From contig JACDDJ010000177.1 in the NCBI GenBank assembly GCA_013817065.1, positions 2,947-8,055 of the forward strand: 5,109 bases of DNA. Reading direction: 5' to 3'. This stretch comes from Acidobacteriota bacterium. Its GTDB lineage: Bacteria; Acidobacteriota; Vicinamibacteria; Vicinamibacterales; 2-12-FULL-66-21. The notes under the pieces were generated by a model. It was not told the origin of the DNA and did no database searches. It saw only the letters and a program-made list of their open reading frames with translations. Made by a program: the position numbers and the translations under genes. Positions 1 to 4,266 of this stretch are shown here, in pieces. Position 1 is the stretch's first letter. Each line of letters opens with the position of its first letter.

Positions 1-14
1 TGATGATGCTGATC

Positions 15-69
15 GACGCCGCAGGCGTCCCGCCGCGAGGTCACGTGCGTCACCCGTCGCGGACGCACG
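15..69. repeat. Cluster of two perfect short inverted repeats
   Basis: Two perfect hairpins lie side by side. GACGCC (15-20) pairs with GGCGTC (24-29) across a 3-nt loop. CGTGCGTC (44-51) pairs with GACGCACG (62-69) across a 10-nt loop. A third small symmetric element, GGACC-CT-GGTCC (69-80), follows directly. No T-run follows immediately, the nearest being at 98-104, so this is not a classical intrinsic terminator. It might still mark the 3' end of a transcript from the left, or be chance in GC-rich DNA. Confidence 0.35.
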
Positions 70-225
70 GACCCTGGTCCACACCCTGATCGCGGGATTT
101 TCTTAAGGAATCGCCAGGTACGCGAATTGATGTAGTCCCTGTCGGTCGCGCGAGTCAAACGGGGTGCGTTAACTCAGGCAGGCGCTGGCATCGCCGCTTC
201 CCGTCGCAAGTTTGTCTGACATCGC

Positions 226-249
226 GCGGCCATTCGTGTCTCTGGCCGC
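226..249 (+). repeat. Hairpin in the presumed leader of the lipoprotein gene
   Basis: GCGGCCA (226-232) pairs perfectly with TGGCCGC (243-249) around a 10-nt loop, ending 29 bp before the ATG at 279. It could be a 5'-UTR stem-loop or a protein-binding dyad. It lies upstream of the G-rich ribosome binding site (GGGGGA, 269-274) and does not occlude it. A role is inferred; the pairing itself is seen. Confidence 0.35.
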
Positions 250-278
250 ACGCCCGGGCCGGATGGCTGGGGGAACCT

Positions 279-644
279 ATGCAGAACTATCTCGGTCGAA
301 CCTTCACCGTCGCGGTGCTCGTCGCCACGCTCTCCGGTTGCGCGCTCGCCGTCCGTAGAGCCCAGGTTGCGGACCTCAAATACAACCCGGGCCGCTACTA
401 CGACAAGACTGTCTCGGTCGAGGGCGTCGTCACGAGCTCCTGGGGCATGCCGCTCGTTCCGTACAAGTTCTACAAGGTGGACGACGGGACGGGAGAGGTG
501 ACCGTGCTGTCGCAGAACGGCCGGACGCCAACGAAGGGCGCGCGCGTGCGTGTGAGGGGCAGGGTCAGCGAGGTCGCATCATTCGGCGGCCAGTCAGTCG
601 GCCTGCACCTGCGCGAGTCGGACCTGGATTTCAAGGGCCGCTAG
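279..644 (+). CDS. Small secreted lipoprotein with OB-fold-like domain
   Basis: A 121-residue protein with a lipoprotein signal: Arg7 in a short n-region, a hydrophobic stretch at 9-18, then the lipobox L-S-G-C with Cys21 as the lipidated residue. The residue after Cys is Ala, not Asp, so by the usual Lol rule (if the cell is Gram-negative) it would go to the outer membrane. The mature part is beta-rich: a strand around VSVEGVV (45-51), FYKVDDGTGEVTVLS (64-78) and ARVRVRGRVSEV (88-99). This order, with the D-D-G-T-G-E turn, resembles OB-fold proteins of the tRNA_anti-like/CcmE-like type. No catalytic residues are evident and the function is unknown; binding a ligand or oligosaccharide is only a guess. 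The start is supported by GGGGGA at 269-274, 4 nt upstream; no in-frame alternative looks better. The gene stands alone and converges with the hydrolase gene. Confidence 0.85.
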   Translation: MQNYLGRTFTVAVLVATLSGCALAVRRAQVADLKYNPGRYYDKTVSVEGVVTSSWGMPLVPYKFYKVDDGTGEVTVLSQNGRTPTKGARVRVRGRVSEVASFGGQSVGLHLRESDLDFKGR

Positions 645-694
645 CACACGGAATACACGGCTCCCGCCGCTGTTCATTTACTGTCGTCCGTGCT
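645..694. other. Convergent gap with weak inverted repeat
   Basis: These 50 bp separate two converging 3' ends. AGCAC-AC-GG (643-651, starting inside the stop codon) is complementary, apart from a 2-nt bulge, to CCGTGCT (688-694), but the intervening loop is about 36 nt and there is no T-run. Some shared termination is expected here by position; the sequence support for an intrinsic terminator is poor. Confidence 0.2.
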
Positions 695-1594
695 CTATTT
701 GATTCGGCGGCCGTAGTCCGAGCTCTTGGCCAGTCTGTCGAAGTATGCGAAGGTCGTCTTGGACGCCGCACGTATCGCGTTCGCCCCGTCACCGTTGCTT
801 CTGACGAACGTCGTCAGCGCAACGAACACATACGGACGGCCGGCGAGGTACACGATTCCTGCGTCCGCCTCGACGCCGTCCAGAGTGCCTGTCTTGTTGG
901 CGACCGGCACCGCACCCGGCACACCATCCCGCATTGCACTGGGCTTCGGCTTCCGCAGGATCGCGATGATTGCATCACTGCTCGCCCTGGTCAGCCCCTC
1001 GCTCCGGTAGATCCTGGTCAGCAGGCGCGCCAGGTCGTTCGCCGTCCCAACGTTCTCATCGCCGCGCTCCGCCGCCGCCAGGTCGATCATCTTGCGTCGC
1101 AGCTGCAGGCTCTTTAACCCGAGCTCGCTCATTCGGCGCGTGACGTTCGCCATACCCAGCGTGTCGATCAGCAGGTTCGTCGCGGTGTTGTCACTGACAA
1201 CCACCATCAGCGTCGCGTAGTCGCGCAGCGACATCGCCGGCGCCGTGAGTTCCAGCAGCACACCAGAACCGCCAACGACGTGCCGCGTGTCCAGCGCGCG
1301 AACTTCGTCGAGGTTCAGCTGCCCTGCTTCAGCCTGCTTGAACAGCTCGTAGAGAATCGCCAGCTTGACGGTAGACGCGAGCGGAAAGACTTCGTCTGGT
1401 AGGCGCTCCATTTGCTCGCCGGACACGAGGTCGACGATGACGAAGCCCATGACACCATCGAGTCCGGCGGCGATCGTCTCGAGCTGGGCGCGCGTCTTCG
1501 TTCTCAGTTCCGCGCGTTTCGCAGTGTCGGGCTGCGCGTTAGTAGGCGGCTGCGCCGCACCCGCCAGTAGCGCGAACAGCAGCAGCGCGATCAT
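695..1594 (-). CDS. Secreted class A beta-lactamase-like serine hydrolase lacking Glu166
   Basis: A 299-residue protein of the class A beta-lactamase/penicillin-recognising fold (Beta-lactamase2 type). The N-terminus is a hydrophobic signal segment (2-14, cleavage probably near Ala14) with no basic residue in its n-region. Active-site motifs are S-T-V-K with nucleophile Ser74 and Lys77, S-D-N at 134-136, and K-T-G at 234-236, with spacing close to that of TEM-type enzymes. The omega loop differs: where class A enzymes have ExxLN, this protein reads R-R-K-M-I-D-L-A (166-173), so Glu166 and Asn170 appear to be replaced by Met169 and Ala173. Without that general base, fast hydrolysis of acyl-enzyme is doubtful. 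It may be a slow or penicillin-binding enzyme, or an esterase/peptidase. The ATG at 1594 is chosen over one at 1654 because it overlaps the upstream stop as ATGA and puts the hydrophobic segment at the extreme N-terminus. The longer form would add 20 polar residues, though it would supply basic residues. It is second in an operon with the phosphatase gene. Confidence 0.88.
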   Translation of the reverse strand: MIALLLFALLAGAAQPPTNAQPDTAKRAELRTKTRAQLETIAAGLDGVMGFVIVDLVSGEQMERLPDEVFPLASTVKLAILYELFKQAEAGQLNLDEVRALDTRHVVGGSGVLLELTAPAMSLRDYATLMVVVSDNTATNLLIDTLGMANVTRRMSELGLKSLQLRRKMIDLAAAERGDENVGTANDLARLLTRIYRSEGLTRASSDAIIAILRKPKPSAMRDGVPGAVPVANKTGTLDGVEADAGIVYLAGRPYVFVALTTFVRSNGDGANAIRAASKTTFAYFDRLAKSSDYGRRIK

Positions 1595-3378
1595 GAGGTG
1601 ATCTTCAGCACCACGGCGGTCATGTCGTCGTTCGGTGGCGCACCAGCCCGCCATTCTTCGACCGCCGCGACGAGTGCTTCCACGATCCTCGCCGCCGGCA
1701 GGTGCACGGACCTGTTCACCACGTCGATGACCCGCTCGGACGTGAACTCTTCGCCGGCGTCATTCATCGCTTCCGAGACACCGTCCGAAGAAAACACGAA
1801 CACGTCCCCGGGATGCAGCGCCAGGGTGACCTCGTCGTAGGTGGTGCCCTGGAAGGAGCCGAGCGGCACGCCGGGCAATTCGATCGGCGCGCACACGCCT
1901 TCGGACCAGCGGATCGGATACGGCAGACCGGAATTCGCCATGGTGAGAATCCGGCGCTTCAAATCGAACACCGCATACGCGAGCGTGCAGTAGTACTCCT
2001 CGAGCTGCCGCTGATGCAGGATCGTATTCACCGAGGAGAGGATGCCGGCGGGACTCGAACGATCAGGCAGGTAGCGGCGGCGGAACGTACGGCCGCGGAC
2101 GAGTTCGGCGGCAAACGCGCTGTACAGTGCGGCCGGAACGCCTTTGCCCGAGACGTCGCCCAGTGTCACCACCAGCGTGTTGGACTCCGGCGACAGATAG
2201 TCGTGGAAGTCGCCACCCAGTTCCCGGGCCGGTGAGAATGCCGCGGCGACGTCCACGCCTTTCAGGCGCTTCGGCGGACCCGCCGGCAGCAGCGCCATCT
2301 GCACGCGCTGGGCGAAACGCACTTCTTTCTCGAGACGTTCCTGGTTGGCGCGCAGTTCCTCGTAAAGATTGGCGTTCTCGATCGCGACCGCCGCCTGACC
2401 GGCAAGCAGCGTGAGGATCTCGACGTCTCGCTTCGAGAACGCGTCGACCACCGGGCTCTCGAGATCGATCACGCCGATGCAGCGATCCTTCAACATCAGC
2501 GGCAGCGCCAGCTCCGAGCACACGTCGTCTACGACCTTGATGTAGCGCGGATCCTGCGAGACGTCGCGTACGAGAACGGCTTCCTTGTGCAGCGCGGCGT
2601 AGCCGACGAGCCCTTCGCCGAGCCCGATTCTCGGGATCTCGACTTGTTCGCCGTATTTCACCGCGACCTTGATCTCCAGCTCGTTGTCCGCGTTCAGGAG
2701 GAACAAGCCGAACGTGCGGTATTCAATCAGCCGCTTGGTAAGTTGCGCGATGCGGGTGAGGAGTTCGTTGACGTCAAGGATCGACCCGACGTCCCGCCCG
2801 ATCTCGGCCAGCGTTTCAAACGCGTCGGCGTCGAGCCGGCTGCGCTCGTACAAGCGGGCGTTCACGAGTGCAATGGCGACGTGCGCGCCGAACTGCCGGA
2901 CGATCGACACGTCACTCGCAGCAAAGGCGTTATAGCTCCGGCTGAGAATGTTCAGCGCGCCAATCGGTCTCGACTTGTGCAACAGCGGCACGACGATCTC
3001 CGAGTGCATGCCGGGCACGTATTCCACGTAGCGCACATCCGCATCGAGGTTGTTCACGAGCAGCGGTTGTTCGCTTTCGACGGCGGCGCCGACCAGGCCC
3101 TGGCCGAACTTCAACCGGCGGGGCGTCTGGCCCTCGGGATAGCCCACCGAATAGGCGACCTTGAGCTCGCCGCGACGTTCGTCGAGCAGGTAAACGGCGA
3201 AGGCTTCGAAGGAGATGAGCCGCTTGATCAGCCGAGGGATCTGTTTGAGCAGTTCCTCGAGGTCCAGAACGCCGGTGACCTGCCGGCCCAGATCGAAAAG
3301 GGTGGTGACGACGTCGTGTTCTGACGCGACCGGGGTACCCGAAACGGGCGCTTGATCTGCTGATGGTAGCTGGCTCAC
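1591..3378 (-). CDS. GAF-GAF-PP2C (SpoIIE/RsbU-type) serine phosphatase
   Basis: A 595-residue soluble signalling protein. Two GAF domains lie in tandem (about 25-177 and 187-339) and are visibly similar to each other. A helical linker (about 335-363, ending in A-Q-R-V-Q-M-A-L-L-P) leads to a SpoIIE-type PP2C domain (about 370-595). The metal-site motifs are intact: E-L-G-G-D-F-H-D (386-393, Asp390), G-D-V-S-G-K-G (407-413, Asp408), S-S-D-G-V-S-E-A (530-537, Asp532) and N-D-D (583-585). In this family such enzymes dephosphorylate an anti-anti-sigma factor (RsbV/SpoIIAA-like) to switch on a sigma factor or other partner; the GAF domains would sense a small molecule or redox state. The GAFs show no clear NKFDE cyclic-nucleotide motif. 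No transmembrane segment, kinase domain or STAS domain is present, and the partner genes are not in the window. The start is GTG with no obvious Shine-Dalgarno sequence; a TATAAT box lies 13 nt upstream, implying a very short leader. The stop overlaps the hydrolase start (ATGA). Confidence 0.93.
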   Translation of the reverse strand: MSQLPSADQAPVSGTPVASEHDVVTTLFDLGRQVTGVLDLEELLKQIPRLIKRLISFEAFAVYLLDERRGELKVAYSVGYPEGQTPRRLKFGQGLVGAAVESEQPLLVNNLDADVRYVEYVPGMHSEIVVPLLHKSRPIGALNILSRSYNAFAASDVSIVRQFGAHVAIALVNARLYERSRLDADAFETLAEIGRDVGSILDVNELLTRIAQLTKRLIEYRTFGLFLLNADNELEIKVAVKYGEQVEIPRIGLGEGLVGYAALHKEAVLVRDVSQDPRYIKVVDDVCSELALPLMLKDRCIGVIDLESPVVDAFSKRDVEILTLLAGQAAVAIENANLYEELRANQERLEKEVRFAQRVQMALLPAGPPKRLKGVDVAAAFSPARELGGDFHDYLSPESNTLVVTLGDVSGKGVPAALYSAFAAELVRGRTFRRRYLPDRSSPAGILSSVNTILHQRQLEEYYCTLAYAVFDLKRRILTMANSGLPYPIRWSEGVCAPIELPGVPLGSFQGTTYDEVTLALHPGDVFVFSSDGVSEAMNDAGEEFTSERVIDVVNRSVHLPAARIVEALVAAVEEWRAGAPPNDDMTAVVLKITS

Positions 3379-3391
3379 GGCGGGAGTACGA

Positions 3392-3397
3392 ATTATA
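3392..3397 (-). promoter_or_regulatory. Consensus -10 box for the phosphatase-hydrolase operon
   Basis: On the minus strand this reads TATAAT, an exact sigma70-type -10 hexamer, in the only AT-rich patch of a GC-rich gap. A start site about 7 nt downstream would leave a leader of roughly 7 nt before the GTG at 3378, fitting the absent Shine-Dalgarno sequence. No good -35 is present at 16-18 bp spacing (best TCTCCA, three matches to TTGACA, inside the FabZ-like gene). Confidence 0.5.
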
Positions 3398-3399
3398 CT
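3394..3399 (+). promoter_or_regulatory. -10-like box for the FabZ-like gene
   Basis: The plus strand reads TATACT (five of six matches to TATAAT) and shares four base pairs with the opposing TATAAT. It ends 13 nt before the ATG at 3413, implying a near-leaderless mRNA; no Shine-Dalgarno sequence precedes that ATG. The -35 region, which falls around the first codons of the phosphatase gene, is poor (CTGGCT at 18-bp spacing, three matches). Confidence 0.4.
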
Positions 3400-3412
3400 T
3401 ACAAACCTTCTG

Positions 3413-3877
3413 ATGGAGATCTCACTACCGCTCGACTACACCGCGATTGAGCGGATTCTGCCGCACCGCTACCCGTTTCTGCTCGTCGACCGGATCATCG
3501 AGTTCGAACCGGACAAGCGGATCGTCGGCATCAAGAACGTCAGCCTGAACGAGCGGTATCTGGCGCACCGCGACGGCGAGCTCCCGGTGCTGCCTCCGAC
3601 CATCCTGACCGAGGCAGTCGCCCAGGTCGGTGCGATCATGATCCTCGCCAAGCCCGAGAACCGCGAGAAGCTGATTTATTTCATGGGCATCGAAAAAGTC
3701 CGCTATCGGCGTCCCGTGCACCCCGGCGATCAGGTCGTCATCGAAGCGCTCGTTCGACGGCTGCGAAGCCGCATGGGTCTTCTGCGCGGCATCGCCCGCG
3801 TCGACGGCAAGGTTGTCGTCGAGGGAACGATGACCTTCGCGCTGGGTCCCCGGAATGAGGGTGCTCCGACCGCCTGA
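3413..3877 (+). CDS. fabZ: FabZ-like 3-hydroxyacyl-ACP dehydratase (variant active site)
   Basis: A 154-residue single hotdog-fold protein, about the usual FabZ length. FabZ dehydrates 3-hydroxyacyl-ACP to trans-2-enoyl-ACP in type II fatty acid synthesis in the cytoplasm. Family signatures are I-L-P-H-R-Y-P-F-L-L-V-D-R (15-27), the central helix T-E-A-V-A-Q (66-71), and the C-terminal F-M-G-I-E-K-V-R-Y-R-R-P-V-H-P-G-D-Q (90-107). The catalytic loop is unusual. Canonical H-F-P-G-E-P-x-M-P-G is here H-R-D-G-E-L-P-V-L-P-P (52-62). His52 and Glu67 can be matched to the catalytic pair only by allowing one inserted residue (15 apart instead of the usual 14). Reading other frames does not restore the canonical motif, so a simple frameshift is unlikely. 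The ATG at 3413 is the first in-frame start and yields the normal N-terminus. There is no lpxA or lpxD neighbour as in the common lipid A cluster. It may be a specialised or secondary dehydratase, and activity is uncertain. Confidence 0.85.
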   Translation: MEISLPLDYTAIERILPHRYPFLLVDRIIEFEPDKRIVGIKNVSLNERYLAHRDGELPVLPPTILTEAVAQVGAIMILAKPENREKLIYFMGIEKVRYRRPVHPGDQVVIEALVRRLRSRMGLLRGIARVDGKVVVEGTMTFALGPRNEGAPTA

Positions 3878-4086
3878 GGACATCCCCGGACACCCTCCCG
3901 CCGCTGCACAGGTAGCGCCATGCCCATCGTGTGTAGCGATCAGCCGCCTTGCCTGGCGCGACCAGGCTCGCACATTCGTCCCTTCGATCAGCTAAATCCC
4001 TAGATAAAAGGCCAGCCTAGCCTCTTCTCGAGCTTCAACTCTACCGTGGCACAGCCGTTGCTGTCTTCCAACTCGACAGACAACCG

Positions 4087-4104
4087 GCGCGGGTCTTTCC
4101 GCGC
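4087..4104 (+). promoter_or_regulatory. 5'-UTR hairpin directly before the ribosome binding site
   Basis: GCGCGG (4087-4092) pairs perfectly with CCGCGC (4099-4104) around a 6-nt loop. The A-rich Shine-Dalgarno region AAAAGGAGA starts at the next base. On RNA this would present the ribosome site as single-stranded just after a stable stem, which could raise translation or protect the short mRNA. No T-run follows, so it is not an intrinsic terminator. Confidence 0.4.
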
Positions 4105-4106
4105 AA

Positions 4107-4113
4107 AAGGAGA
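4107..4113 (+). promoter_or_regulatory. Strong Shine-Dalgarno sequence
   Basis: AAGGAGA, with core AGGAG at 4108-4112, lies 7 nt before the ATG at 4120. It is the best ribosome binding site in the window and fixes the start of the 48-codon gene, whose small size would otherwise leave it in doubt. Confidence 0.8.
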
Positions 4114-4119
4114 ATTGAC

Positions 4120-4266
4120 ATGCTCGAAACAATCGCGATCATCCTCATCGTCCTGTGGCTACTTGGTATGGTCAGCGGCTACACGATGGGCAACTTCATC
4201 TACGTCCTGCTCGTTATCGCGATCGTGCTGTTCCTGGTGCGGTTGCTGAGCGGACGCAAGGTTTAG
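4120..4266 (+). CDS. Small lmo0937-family (DUF5670-like) membrane protein
   Basis: A 48-residue protein beginning M-L-E-T-I-A-I-I-L and ending R-L-L-S-G-R-K-V. It has two hydrophobic segments (about 5-19 and 26-43) joined by a short turn with the motif G-M-V-S-G-Y-T-M-G-N-F (16-26). This pattern, including W-L-L-G and the Y-T-M-G turn followed by a second helix, matches my recollection of the lmo0937 family of tiny membrane proteins. Their function is unknown; a stress-linked role has been suggested for similar small proteins but nothing here proves it. The C-terminus is basic (R41, R46, K47), so by the positive-inside rule both ends probably face the cytoplasm. Support for being real includes the strong Shine-Dalgarno sequence, the family match and the conserved-looking length. 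Its TAG overlaps the opposing transporter's TAA by the bases TTAG. Confidence 0.88.
   Translation: MLETIAIILIVLWLLGMVSGYTMGNFIYVLLVIAIVLFLVRLLSGRKV

Larger units (their letters stand above)
1..278. other. Gene-free region left of the lipoprotein gene
   Basis: No convincing gene is visible. Two short open frames enter from the left edge and stop at 87-89 and 104-106. Either could be the tail of an upstream gene, but 28-34 codons are too few to judge, and both are arginine-rich in the way random high-GC frames are. The stretch holds several short perfect inverted repeats (15-29, 44-69, 226-249) and a T-rich patch at 98-104. It should contain the promoter of the lipoprotein gene, but I see no good -35/-10 pair. 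Confidence 0.5.
3878..4119. other. 242-bp gap with leader of the small membrane protein
   Basis: No supported gene lies here. The left part contains a 6-bp hairpin, GCCTGG (3951-3956)/CCAGGC (3962-3967), about 75 bp after the FabZ-like stop and without a T-run; it is a weak candidate for a transcript end. The AT-rich patch at 3992-4008 includes TAGATA (4001-4006), a possible -10 with no recognisable -35. Downstream, ACAGC (4051-4055)/GCTGT (4060-4064) and CTGTC (4061-4065)/GACAG (4075-4079) form two small hairpins that share bases and so exclude each other. A GC-rich hairpin at 4087-4104 follows. Confidence 0.4.

Noticed and set aside
3..89. 28-codon frame at the left edge as the tail of an upstream gene
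   Set aside because: It is too short to recognise, another frame (2-106) is equally open, and the inverted repeats fit non-coding DNA as well.
1595..1654. Upstream ATG at 1654 extending the hydrolase by 20 residues
   Set aside because: It would place a polar Arg/His-rich stretch before the signal segment and overlap the phosphatase gene by about 64 bp. The ATGA start gives a conventional secreted N-terminus. It is kept as a minor alternative because the short form lacks a basic n-region.
1702..2235. 177-codon plus-strand open frame opposite the PP2C domain
   Set aside because: It is antisense to intact PP2C metal-site motifs, with no domain and His/Arg-rich shadow composition.
2587..3324. 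245-codon open frame on the plus strand opposite the phosphatase gene
   Set aside because: It lies wholly antisense to the two GAF domains, and its product is Asp/Val/Arg/Glu-rich with no recognisable domain. Long antisense frames are expected in GC-rich coding DNA.
3951..3967. 6-bp hairpin as terminator of the FabZ-like gene
   Set aside because: The stem is short, lies about 75 bp after the stop and has no T-run; it is mentioned only as part of the gap description.
3425..3973. 182-codon minus-strand open frame opposite the FabZ-like gene
   Set aside because: It almost fully overlaps a well-supported hotdog-fold gene, its composition is typical of an antisense shadow, and it shows no family motif.
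3920..4003. 27-codon open frame in the gap after the FabZ-like gene, a possible leader peptide
   Set aside because: There is no good Shine-Dalgarno sequence, and it has shadow-like composition with many Pro and Cys residues and no hydrophobic or regulatory codon run.
4046..4249. 67-codon plus-strand open frame over the microprotein
   Set aside because: Its product is Ser/Cys-rich without a family. The overlapping frame from 4120 has the strong ribosome site and the lmo0937-like sequence, and this start lies in the leader.
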